A stretch of 64,000 nt of DNA from Enterococcus durans NBRC 100479 = LMG 10746 (lineage in GTDB: Bacteria > Bacillota > Bacilli > Lactobacillales > Enterococcaceae): assembly GCF_001544215.1 (NCBI RefSeq), contig NZ_BCQB01000008.1:1-64000 (forward strand), given 5' to 3'. The first letter of the stretch is position 1. Every line of letters starts with the position of its first letter. The notes under the pieces are model-generated. The model saw nothing but the letters and a program-made list of their open reading frames with translations, was not told the origin of the DNA and made no database searches. The position numbers and the translations under genes were made by a program. Below are positions 34,938-42,692 of the stretch, in pieces.

Positions 34938-35310
34938 GTTCTTTTCGAATACAAACGTTCAAGAATTCGATGCGTGTAACAAAATAGATCTTCTTTTGTA
35001 CTTCCCCCATAGCTAAGTTGGCACCTATTAAATTCTTTTTCCCATTCAAAGCGAGCGGATCCCTCTAAACTTTTTGGGCAATGACTCATGTTGGAACACT
35101 AGATGATTCGACCCTATCCAAGCTTGGTGTATAGGATTCAATATCCAATGCGTGTTATTCTTGGCATCAATGCAGGGAAGATGAATGACTCATATTTGCT
35201 AGAGGCAACTATTGCTCTTCATTCAAATGGATCTCTTTGAACTCAACATTAATGATTGAAGCCAAAGAACGAGCAAAAACACCAACTTCTCGTAAAATTT
35301 CAGATATTCT
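34938..35310. other. Gene-free stretch with possible coding relic
   Basis: No complete gene. On the minus strand, directly after the YbaK stop and in the same frame, about 33 codons read ISEILREVGVFARSLASI then INVEFKEIHLNEEQ and a stop (35232-35310), which looks protein-like and may be a decayed gene end. A 63-residue frame at 34898-35089 ends in the repeat and has no ribosome site. Confidence 0.35.
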
Positions 35311-35784
35311 TTATTCTCCCACTGGTAAATAGTAGACTTCCAACCCTAAGACTCGGATGATTTTTTCTAGATCCGCCACTTCCACGACCATCGTTTGATC
35401 AGGTCTTCCAGGTGCAAAGACGATTTTTTGATGGGATAGTAATTCTTCATCAATGATTACAGGTACATAGAACGTATAGCCAAACGGAGAAACAGCACCT
35501 GGTTTTTGACCTGTCAATTCTTCCATTTTTTCTGCAGAAACAACAGAAACTCTCTTGCCGATCAGCTTACTTACCTTTTTAAAATCGCTTTTTTTAGTGG
35601 TAAAGGTCAAATAGATGTAATAGTTGTCTTTCTTATCTTTCAAAAAGAGGCTTTTTGTTTCCGTTCCAGTAAATCCTTGCTCTTTTTTCACGACTAGTGC
35701 ATCTTCATTCGTATAAATCGCCCGGTAGTCATATAGTTCAAAAGGAATATTTTCTTTTAAAAATTTGTCTTTTAATGAAATCAC
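35311..35784 (-). CDS. YbaK/ProX-type aminoacyl-tRNA deacylase
   Basis: 157 residues from GTG at 35784, with AGGAG 8 bases upstream; the frame opens at 35850. The YbaK fold shows KSLFLKDKKDNYYIYLTF and the GxxPGxVSPFG loop (GQKPGAVSPFGYTFYVPVIID), then IVFAPGRPDQTMVVEVADL. Such proteins hydrolyse mischarged tRNA (for example Ala- or Cys-tRNA-Pro) in trans. It is a single gene, with metQ upstream on the same strand separated by a terminator. Confidence 0.85.
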   Translation of the reverse strand: MISLKDKFLKENIPFELYDYRAIYTNEDALVVKKEQGFTGTETKSLFLKDKKDNYYIYLTFTTKKSDFKKVSKLIGKRVSVVSAEKMEELTGQKPGAVSPFGYTFYVPVIIDEELLSHQKIVFAPGRPDQTMVVEVADLEKIIRVLGLEVYYLPVGE

Positions 35785-35886
35785 AGCACTCACTCCTAAA
35801 AAATTGACAGTTTTTTTAACCGTATTTCTTTTTTGTAGAAAAGTCAACAATTATACCAGGTCTTTACTATCCTTTGATATAGCAAA

Positions 35887-35915
35887 AACTACTCTCCAAA
35901 GATGAAAGAGTAGTT
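35887..35915 (-). terminator. Terminator of the metNIQ operon
   Basis: AACTACTCT pairs with AGAGTAGTT, followed on the minus strand by TTTTT. Confidence 0.7.
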
Positions 35916-36023
35916 CAAAAAAATCATTGATTGTTTTATTGTCCCATTATCGGGGGAGCCATCATTTTTACTGTACTTGAAGAGTTTTATGTTAGAAAGT
36001 TAACTGTACTCCTTAGCTAAAAT

Positions 36024-36836
36024 CTAAAAAGCGGGAATATTTGAACCTTTTGAATTATTTTTGATGTAATCTGCTACTTCTTGGGTAGTCATTGCTTTTT
36101 TGAGTACCTTGATTTTTTCGCTGTCTTTTTCACCTTCACGCGTAACGAGTTGCAATGCGTAATGTTCACTTGCTTCTTCATCTTCTAATAGCACCGCATC
36201 TTTAGTCGTTAAACCAGCGGGCTCCAAATAAGCAGGATAACAAAAGACCATAGCGATATCTTTTTCGTCATAGGCTTTTACTAAATTCAATAAATCAATG
36301 CTTTCAAATGTAAGATTTTTAGGATTTTTTACAATAGCAGCGACTGTCCCATCAAATCCTACACCTTCTTTTAATGTGATTACCCCATTTTTAGCAAGGA
36401 TTGCCAATGCGCGGCCCTCATTCGTTGGATCACTAGGTATCCCTACTTTGGCATTTTGAGGTAATTCATTTGCTGATTGATATGACTTAGAATAAAATCC
36501 TCCAGAGAAATAATAAATCGGTTGAACAGCTACAAGATCAGCTTTCTTCTCTTTATTGAACATCTCCATAAATGGTTCATGCTGTGCGAAGTTCGCATCT
36601 GCTTCATCATGTTGGACGGCATCATTATATGCGACATTATCACTAACTTCCATGATATTGATTGTGTAGCCTTCTTTTTCAGCTGTCTTTTTCGCAATTT
36701 CTAAAATATCTTTTGATGATTCTAACTGGACAGCTACCGTGATTTCTTTGTCTTCTTTCCCCTCTTTACCTCCACCACAAGCAGCCAAAATCACAGTTGC
36801 AAGAGCAGCCAATACAATCAGATAAACCTTTTTCAT
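36024..36836 (-). CDS. metQ: Methionine ABC transporter substrate-binding lipoprotein
   Basis: 270 residues of the NlpA/MetQ family. The signal peptide ends LAAC (Cys20 of the lipobox). Typical motifs are NVAYNDAVQHDEADANFAQHEPFMEMFN, VQPIYYFSGGFYS and VGIPSDPTNEGRALAIL. It captures methionine outside the membrane. It is the last gene of the operon, 11 bases after metI, with a terminator downstream. Confidence 0.9.
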   Translation of the reverse strand: MKKVYLIVLAALATVILAACGGGKEGKEDKEITVAVQLESSKDILEIAKKTAEKEGYTINIMEVSDNVAYNDAVQHDEADANFAQHEPFMEMFNKEKKADLVAVQPIYYFSGGFYSKSYQSANELPQNAKVGIPSDPTNEGRALAILAKNGVITLKEGVGFDGTVAAIVKNPKNLTFESIDLLNLVKAYDEKDIAMVFCYPAYLEPAGLTTKDAVLLEDEEASEHYALQLVTREGEKDSEKIKVLKKAMTTQEVADYIKNNSKGSNIPAF

Positions 36837-36847
36837 TCTTTTTCCTC

Positions 36848-37516
36848 CTATTTTCGTTTGTCTAGTGTTTGGGCAATGAAATTACCGAATATTTGTAAAA
36901 TGAAGACCAACGCAATCATGATCACGATGGCGACATACATCATACCGTATTCATAACGCTGATAACCTACACGTACAGCGAAATCGCCAATTCCGCCACC
37001 ACCAATGACTCCCATAACGGTAGAATAGGAAACCATACTGACGGTCGTGGTCGTATAAGCCAATACTAATCCACTACGTGCTTCAACTAATAAAAAATAC
37101 CAAACATATTGTAATCTGGATGTTCCTAAGGAGTTAGCCAGAGCACCAATCTCTTTTGGTACATCTAATAGTACTTGCTCGACTAACCGAGCAAAAATCG
37201 CAATTGCTACGATACTCAATGGAACGGATGAAGGAACAGGGCCAAAAGCTTTCCCTAGGACAGAACGTGTAACGGGAATCAAGGCAATCACAAACAATAA
37301 ATATGGAAATGAACGGACAACTGTAACTAAAAAATTGAGTAACCAATACAGCCATGGGTGATGACCTTTCATTTTTGGATTTGTCAGAAACAAACTCAAG
37401 CCTAATGGTAAGCCAAGCAAAAGGCAAATCACCATTGAAATCGACATCATGATCCCTGTTTCCTTCAAACTTGTTAGCAATGCGGGCCAATACTCCATAA
37501 AACTAGTATGTGTCAA
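36848..37516 (-). CDS. metI: Methionine ABC transporter permease
   Basis: 222 residues with five hydrophobic helices. The ATPase-docking loop is around VPKEIGALANSLGTSRLQYVW, and the conserved end is MGVIGGGGIGDFAVRVGYQRYEYGMM, which is diagnostic of MetI. It overlaps metN by 4 bases (ATGA). Confidence 0.92.
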   Translation of the reverse strand: MTHTSFMEYWPALLTSLKETGIMMSISMVICLLLGLPLGLSLFLTNPKMKGHHPWLYWLLNFLVTVVRSFPYLLFVIALIPVTRSVLGKAFGPVPSSVPLSIVAIAIFARLVEQVLLDVPKEIGALANSLGTSRLQYVWYFLLVEARSGLVLAYTTTTVSMVSYSTVMGVIGGGGIGDFAVRVGYQRYEYGMMYVAIVIMIALVFILQIFGNFIAQTLDKRK

Positions 37517-38235
37517 TGGTCAAGCCCCCTTTTTATCTTTTCAAAATAAGTAAGATTTTCCTCTTCAAAGTATTCGGGATTGTTGGATAATTCGCCAATC
37601 AGTTCTCCATGTTCCATAACGAGAATCCGTTTACAGAGGCTTTTGACTGTTTCAAGTTCATGACTTACAAAGAAAATAGTCGATTGGAACGCTTCGTGCG
37701 TTTTTTGCAATAGGCGTATAACGCTTTCAGTATTTTCCTCATCCAATGAACTGGTCGCCTCATCACATAATAGGATACGAGGATCTCTACTTAGTGCTCT
37801 GGCAATCGAAACCCGTTGCTTTTCTCCTCCAGAAAGATTGGCTGGGTAAGCTTGCGCTTTGTGGTTCATATCAACAAAGTCTAATAATTGTGCAAGTTTA
37901 TCCCCATTGACTTTTTTTTGTAATTTCAAAGGTAATGCCATGTTTTCGTATACGCGTAAATTATCCAATAGATTATAATTTTGAAAAATCATTCCCATCC
38001 GTTGTTTTTGCTGACGACGCTCATTTCTTGTGAAAGTTTGACTATCTATGCCATCAAATAGTATTTTTCCCGAACTCGGGTCCTCCATCAGATTCAACAA
38101 GCGAAGCAGTGTAGATTTTCCTGAGCCGCTTTTCCCAACGATTCCAATAATTTCTCCTTCTCCGACAGAAAAATCAATCGATTGCAACGCTTGGGTATTT
38201 TCATATCGCTTAGAAACATTCCTCAATTCAATCAT
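37513..38235 (-). CDS. metN: Methionine ABC transporter ATP-binding protein (short form)
   Basis: 240 residues: Walker A VGKSGSGKSTLLRLL, Q-loop FQNYNLLDNLRV, signature NLSGGEKQRVSIARAL, Walker B ILLCDEATSSLDEE, H-loop VSHELETVKSL. The C-terminal NIL regulatory domain of typical MetN (about 340 residues) is missing, so trans-inhibition by internal methionine would not be expected. GGAGAG precedes ATG. An extended -10 lies close upstream, leaving no room for a SAM riboswitch. Confidence 0.87.
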   Translation of the reverse strand: MIELRNVSKRYENTQALQSIDFSVGEGEIIGIVGKSGSGKSTLLRLLNLMEDPSSGKILFDGIDSQTFTRNERRQQKQRMGMIFQNYNLLDNLRVYENMALPLKLQKKVNGDKLAQLLDFVDMNHKAQAYPANLSGGEKQRVSIARALSRDPRILLCDEATSSLDEENTESVIRLLQKTHEAFQSTIFFVSHELETVKSLCKRILVMEHGELIGELSNNPEYFEEENLTYFEKIKRGLDH

Positions 38236-38254
38236 GGCAACTCTCCAATCTAAG

Positions 38255-38283
38255 ATTATAACACCTCTAAAATCTGTTTAATA
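38255..38283 (-). promoter_or_regulatory. Extended -10 promoter of metNIQ
   Basis: TGTTATAAT on the minus strand (TATAAT at 38260-38255) lies about 20 bases before metN; the -35 region (TATTAA) is poor. The implied leader is very short. Confidence 0.55.
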
Positions 38284-38492
38284 ATAATAAATAAGCAACT
38301 ACTAAATCAGCTAAAAATTTCTGATTAATCAATGAAATAATGGACAATTGCCATTTTCTAGCTATATAATCCCTTAAAACCAAAAAAAAAGCAATATTTT
38401 TACTCGCTTTATGAGAAAAATCTGTTTTTACAACTGTACTAATTTTTACTTGTCGTATTTTGCTCTTTTTTCACTATTTCATATTCTAAAAT
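38284..38492. other. Intergenic region upstream of metN
   Basis: AT-rich, with no genes. I see no SAM-I or T-box elements. A possible second minus-strand -10 region (GATTATATAG) lies near 38365. Confidence 0.4.
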
Positions 38493-38707
38493 GAGATCGA
38501 GACAAAAGTCGTTTCGATTTGAGAAATTGGAGAGAAAAATCGTAGGACAAAAGTAAGAAACACTTTTGTCTCATTCTTTAAAAACGAATAAACGGTGGGA
38601 GCAGAAGCAACTTCTTCTTAAATAAGCCGAAATTCACAAAAATTTGAAAAGCAATTTTCGTTAATTTCGGCTTATTTCTCGGAGTTAAACACTTCTGTCA
38701 CAGCCTC
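38493..38707 (-). repeat. Enterococcal intergenic repeat, copy 3 with 48-bp tail
   Basis: Inverted relative to the other two copies. The repeat proper is 38542-38707; the adjoining 48 bp (38493-38540, GAGATCGAGACAAAAGTCG...) match 19821-19869 next to copy 1. Here repeat and tail are contiguous, whereas in copy 1 a 55-bp IS end separates them. Confidence 0.8.
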
Positions 38708-38797
38708 TTTTTTGAAATTTCCGAAAAAACTGACTTTTGAACTTTCGTTTATTCACAAGTCTATGGCAAAAATGATTTTTAGTTTTGTCCCACACTT

Positions 38798-38903
38798 AAA
38801 AAAAGAGTGTGAGACACTATGATGCACTTCCCGTCTAGTGGACACAGAAATATAAAATTCCTATATAGGGGAGCATATCATTCTTCTCTCACACTCTTTT
38901 TCT
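38798..38903 (-). terminator. Long-loop terminator after the HAD gene
   Basis: AAAAAGAGTGTGAGA (38800-38814) pairs with TCTCACACTCTTTTT (38887-38901), a 15-bp perfect stem with a loop of about 72 bases. T-rich on the minus-strand exit. Confidence 0.6.
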
Positions 38904-39429
38904 ATTTTTCTAACAAATCAAGTATTTCTTGAGGAGAGTCAATAACTATGTCGACATTTTGAAAATTTTCAATATTTTGGGCTCCCCATTTAGCTAAACC
39001 AAAAGTGACTCCACATGCTTTCGCACTTTGCATGTCATATAATGAATCACCAATATAAATCGTCTCTTCCTTTTTTACATTGAGCTCGTCAATTGCCTTT
39101 TGTATTGGATCTGGAAAAGGTTTATGCAAGTTAGTATCTGAAGCTGTAATTTGTATATCAAAATACTGATTTAAATCAAATCGGTCAAATTCATTCTTCA
39201 TTTCTTCCTTTGTTTTAGATGTAACAAGTCCTAATTGAATCTCTTTTACGTGCAATATCTGTAATGTTTCTTCTATATGCGGAAAAACTTGAGCATTATC
39301 TGCTAATAAAAGTACGTTTTCACCCCATTTTGATAAGAGAGTCTCCTCTTCTTCCTCAGTATTTACAAACTTTTTAATCGCATCTCTTCCGGGAATACCT
39401 AAAATATAATGTAATATCGTTTTAATCAT
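38902..39429 (-). CDS. HAD-type phosphatase lacking its catalytic N-terminus
   Basis: 175 residues. Cap and core motifs II-IV of a phosphoglycolate-phosphatase-like HAD are present: LGIPGRDA, QLGLVTSKTKEEM (motif II Thr/Ser), HKPFPDPIQKAIDEL (Lys) and ETIYIGDSLYDMQSAKACG (acidic pair). The N-terminal DxDGT nucleophile is absent: MIKTILHYI leads directly into LGIPGRDA, so about 50 residues appear to have been deleted in frame. It starts within the stop of the DeoR gene (8-base overlap) with AAGGAG upstream. Probably an inactive remnant. Confidence 0.8.
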   Translation of the reverse strand: MIKTILHYILGIPGRDAIKKFVNTEEEEETLLSKWGENVLLLADNAQVFPHIEETLQILHVKEIQLGLVTSKTKEEMKNEFDRFDLNQYFDIQITASDTNLHKPFPDPIQKAIDELNVKKEETIYIGDSLYDMQSAKACGVTFGLAKWGAQNIENFQNVDIVIDSPQEILDLLEK

Positions 39430-40192
39430 AGCTTTTCTCCTTTGTGTAAATGATTTTACTCTTTCCTATTCTAACGGCTAATTCTTCAGGAATTTTTTTA
39501 TCGGTTACCAAGTAGTCGAGTTCTTCAAACGTGTAGATAAGATAATTATGAGATAAGTTGATTTTTGTATGGTCGCATAGCAGTACGATTTTATTACTTT
39601 TCTCTCTAATTGCCTGCTTCATTGCTATATCTTCTTCATGGGCATAATAGATTCCTTGATTATTTATACCTGCACAACTTAAGAAAGAAATATCAAACCG
39701 ATACTTAGTTAATTCCCAGATTGGGTATCCACCAGTAACTGAACGGCTTTCTTTATTTAATGTTCCCCCAAGGATTGTAGTAGGGATTGAAGTAGTCTTT
39801 AAAAATTGATCAGCAATGTCAATCGAGTTCGTTACAGCTTTTTTTATGTTTCTATTCGCTAAATACTGGGGCAAAAGAGAGATTGTGGTCGACACATCTA
39901 AATATATATTTTGTTTTTCAAGTAATAATTTACTTGCTTCTCGAGCAATTTGCTTTTTTACTTGAAGTTCTTGATCTGTTCGTCCTAAATATCCATCTAT
40001 TTTATTAAATGAATTTGCTAAACTGATACCTCCGTAAGTTCTAATCACAAGGTTGTTATCCGCTAGTTTTATTGTATCTCTTCTAGCCGTGTCTCTAGAA
40101 GCACCTGTAAGTTGCATAATGTCTTGTAAAGTTAACGATTGTTCTTTTTTTATTCTTTCCATTATTATCAGCAATCTTTTTTGTTGATTCAT
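39422..40192 (-). CDS. DeoR/GlpR family sugar-responsive repressor
   Basis: 256 residues from ATG at 40192, preceded by AAGGAG; the frame extends to 40234. The N-terminal DeoR helix-turn-helix (SLTLQDIMQLTGASRDTARRDTIKLADNNLVIRTYGGISL) is followed by the sugar-phosphate-binding DeoRC domain (KKQIAREASKLLLEKQNIYLDVSTTISLL, FLSCAGINNQGIYYAHEEDIAMKQAI, KIVLLCDHTKINLS). It is coupled to a HAD gene; such pairs usually handle a sugar phosphate. Its target operon is not evident in the window. Confidence 0.88.
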   Translation of the reverse strand: MNQQKRLLIIMERIKKEQSLTLQDIMQLTGASRDTARRDTIKLADNNLVIRTYGGISLANSFNKIDGYLGRTDQELQVKKQIAREASKLLLEKQNIYLDVSTTISLLPQYLANRNIKKAVTNSIDIADQFLKTTSIPTTILGGTLNKESRSVTGGYPIWELTKYRFDISFLSCAGINNQGIYYAHEEDIAMKQAIREKSNKIVLLCDHTKINLSHNYLIYTFEELDYLVTDKKIPEELAVRIGKSKIIYTKEKSYD

Positions 40193-40429
40193 CGATAGAA
40201 CTCTCCTTACTGCAATAAGTGATTTTAAGTTCATTTTAATAATAACTTAAATGAGCTTAAATGTACAACAGTATATCATACTCATACATCACACGTTTCT
40301 GGACACTCATAATTTAATTTCTGAAATAGCCCCAATCGTTGTCGATTAAACAGCAATTATGTAGCATAGCTTTGTTACTTTGAGAAGTGTAGTTAGTTAG
40401 CTGACTCAGCTAGTTTTTGACACATAAAA

Positions 40430-40461
40430 AAAGACAGCTTATTTTATTGTCAGCTGTCTTT
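40430..40461 (-). terminator. Terminator after the GNAT gene
   Basis: AAAGACAGCT pairs with AGCTGTCTTT across about 12 bases; A and T runs on both sides allow function in either direction. Confidence 0.75.
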
Positions 40462-40487
40462 AAAAATGTAATATTTCACTGTATCAC

Positions 40488-40931
40488 TTAACTTATTTCC
40501 ATAAACAAGATAGGATACGGATTTCCCTGTTCATCCATCTCTGACCTTTCACGAACTTTAAATCCCATATGTTCATAAAATCCTTTTGCCTGTGGATTTT
40601 GTTCATTGACAACGAGTTCTTTTATACCATATTTTGTCATTCCATATCCCAACAGCTTTCTACCTAATCCTCTGCCACGCTCTTCTGGAGCAATGAACAG
40701 CATTTCCAGTTTTCCGTCATCAATTCCCATAAAAGCGACAGGCATTGCATTTTTATCAGTTTCAACAAGTAAGTGTGGCACGGCCATCAAGGCAGTCGGC
40801 ACAAATTTTTTTATCTCTTCTATTTCCTCACCTGATAAGAAAAGATGCGTTTCTCTTACCGATTTTTCCCATACATCAACCAATTGCTCGACAAGCAAAG
40901 GAGTTCTGTCTTTGATTTCGATTTCTTTCAT
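40488..40931 (-). CDS. GNAT family N-acetyltransferase
   Basis: 147 residues with the GNAT fold: KLEMLFIAPEERGRGLGRKLLGYG holds the acetyl-CoA pyrophosphate loop (R/QxxGxG/A), and ELVVNEQNPQAKGFYEHMGFKV is the conserved C-terminal part (Asn, Tyr). It is similar to YjaB-type acetyltransferases; substrate unknown. It is a single gene with its own terminator. Confidence 0.87.
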   Translation of the reverse strand: MKEIEIKDRTPLLVEQLVDVWEKSVRETHLFLSGEEIEEIKKFVPTALMAVPHLLVETDKNAMPVAFMGIDDGKLEMLFIAPEERGRGLGRKLLGYGMTKYGIKELVVNEQNPQAKGFYEHMGFKVRERSEMDEQGNPYPILFMEIS

Positions 40932-41038
40932 AATCCTACCCTTTCTGCAAAAACGATGTAGTTTATATCACACCATTTACTGTTATACCGCCTAAATAAG
41001 CGATTTTCACGCCTGGCAGAGGCGAATAGATATTGTAG

Positions 41039-41242
41039 TCATGCAGATATTCTTGATTTTTTGTTCGTTTTTAGTATAAAATCAGTTATTTTCATTCTAA
41101 AAAACATGACTAATAGACAAATAGTCAGGATGACATTTTCGTATTCAGGTAATTGTTGTGCTATGACAAACCCGCCAATCAATGTACCTACAAAAATCAC
41201 ACTTGCGGTAACACTTCGTCTAGACAGTTTTCGTTTCATCAC
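41039..41242 (-). CDS. Small two-helix membrane protein
   Basis: 67 residues: a basic start (MKRKLSRRS), two hydrophobic segments (VTASVIFVGTLIGGFVIAQ and VILTICLLVMFF), and a basic end. GAGGTG directly precedes the ATG, so GTG or ATG may be used. I do not recognise it. Confidence 0.5.
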   Translation of the reverse strand: MMKRKLSRRSVTASVIFVGTLIGGFVIAQQLPEYENVILTICLLVMFFRMKITDFILKTNKKSRISA

Positions 41243-41458
41243 CTCACGCCTTTCTACTACTTTTTTCGTTTCCTACTACTTTCAATCCTATCATTTACAA
41301 CGCGAAAAAGACAGACAAAGAACGGTTCAATAATATCTTTTGTTGCTGGAAATCGAAATCGATTTTCTACCAACACTTTTTCTTTATTTCAAATCAAAAT
41401 GAGACCCACATTTGGTAAAATTTAGTCAACAAAAACTTTACTCTACCAAAGGAGTCTA

Positions 41459-41875
41459 ATGAATAATCCTAATAACTTTATGAATATTGTTCAGACAGAA
41501 AAATATCAGGTTTTAGAAAACAGGGATTCCTTGTCCATTGCTCTTCTAGTTAGTCCAAAAGAGACGATAATCCAGTAATTAACCAATGATAATTTGACTA
41601 GTCAAACAAATTAATTCAACAGTATGAATAGCCTTAAGCAAATTTTTTATCTTTCAACCACTAAAGCTGATCAAAATGAATAACACAAAAACTACAATAC
41701 TACGATCTCTATACTAATTTTGTCGAGGGAAAAAGCAATCTTTCAAAGATACCACACGTGAAGTCCTAGTGCCAGCTCACAGCCAACCCAAGTCTTTTCC
41801 CACAAATTCCTCTCAGTTAGAAAATTCTAAGGTGACGATTACCGTCAACGATAGTAGCGAAAAGCTCAGCTAAAC
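41459..41875 (+). pseudogene. Decayed gene of unknown origin
   Basis: AAAGGAG 4 bases before ATG at 41459 opens a 39-codon frame (MNNPNNFMNIVQTEKYQVLE...) ending at 41578. The same frame then continues protein-like with scattered stops, and another frame gives AHSQPKSFPTNSSQLENSKV then TITVNDSSEKLS up to about 41875. The composition resembles a Ser/Thr/Asn-rich secreted or surface protein. The strong ribosome site with broken frames suggests a decaying gene. Confidence 0.3.
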
Positions 41876-41979
41876 ATCACAGGCAATATAACGGCCTTGG
41901 TTATTAGGATATTTTCTTCATTCCTTTATTTGATTTATATCAAATAAGTGTACCACCACTCATTGATAAAAAGCCATTA

Positions 41980-42399
41980 TTATTTAGCTTTTAATTTAAA
42001 TTCAGCTTGACCATTATGCAACACACCATAAATCCGTTGATCTGCGTCAAAATCGCCGAAGTCTATTGCCATCTCACCATCTAATTCAATGATGTCTTCA
42101 AGTCGTTGGCTCAAAAATTGGTGGATTAATTCATGACGTTCACCAAACTCAGTCACTTTAGCCACTGCCGTTGCTAAGGTATAGCCTTCATCAAGAAAAT
42201 GTTTAATCCCCATAATCTGGATAGTTGTTTTTAAACTATACTGCCGACTGGCGCCTTCTTTTTCTGGTAAAGAACTAATGTAGCCACGTTTCTCCCAATA
42301 GCGCAGTTGCCGCAAAGAAACATCGCTCATCTGACGAACTTCACTGATACCCAAGATTAATTTATCAACATCAATACCAAGTTTAGCTTGCAAACCCAT
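41980..42399 (-). CDS. MerR family transcriptional regulator
   Basis: 139 residues: a MerR winged helix (LILGISEVRQMSDVSLRQLRYWEKRGYISSLPEKEGASRQYSL), then a dimerisation helix and a short C-terminal part. The Cys residues of metal-sensing MerR proteins are missing, so a drug or organic ligand is more likely. It is divergent from the drug-exporter gene, which it presumably controls. Confidence 0.87.
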   Translation of the reverse strand: MGLQAKLGIDVDKLILGISEVRQMSDVSLRQLRYWEKRGYISSLPEKEGASRQYSLKTTIQIMGIKHFLDEGYTLATAVAKVTEFGERHELIHQFLSQRLEDIIELDGEMAIDFGDFDADQRIYGVLHNGQAEFKLKAK

Positions 42400-42423
42400 T
42401 TTAAAATTCCTCCATATCTACTT

Positions 42424-42438
42424 ACTATTATTAATAGT
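42424..42438. promoter_or_regulatory. Palindrome near the merR promoter
   Basis: ACTATT, ATT, AATAGT: perfect 6-bp arms. On the minus strand it follows TTGACA (42464-42459) at about 19-21 bases, the long spacer typical of MerR-controlled promoters. Confidence 0.45.
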
Positions 42439-42615
42439 GTCACACATTCAACATGCATGTCAAGAAAAAATACACCATTGTCATATTTGTTGACAAGAGA
42501 AATTACAGTATTTAGGTCCTAGAAGCTTTCAAACTCCTCTGTATCTGCTCACTACTAATAAGATTATCATGCACTTAATAATATGTCGTCAAAAAGAACA
42601 TCGTTGTCACTTTAC

Positions 42616-42644
42616 TTGACAGTTTTAAATTATCGAGTTATAGT
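42616..42644 (+). promoter_or_regulatory. Promoter of the MFS exporter
   Basis: TTGACA (42616-42621), a 17-base spacer and TATAGT (42639-42644), about 48 bases before the start codon. Confidence 0.7.
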
Positions 42645-42692
42645 TTCTAAGTTCCCAAGAATTGACTTTGTGGTAAAAAGAGGAGAAATATT

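Noticed and set aside
34898-35089. 63-residue minus-strand frame ending in repeat copy 2
   Set aside because: No ribosome site, and its end is repeat sequence; perhaps a relic, but not supportable as a gene.
38236-38492. SAM riboswitch upstream of metN
   Set aside because: No conserved SAM-I core, and the likely promoter lies only about 20 bases before metN.
40398-40418. Small plus-strand hairpin TAGCTG/CAGCTA with T-run
   Set aside because: It resembles a terminator, but no plus-strand gene lies upstream, so its role is unclear.
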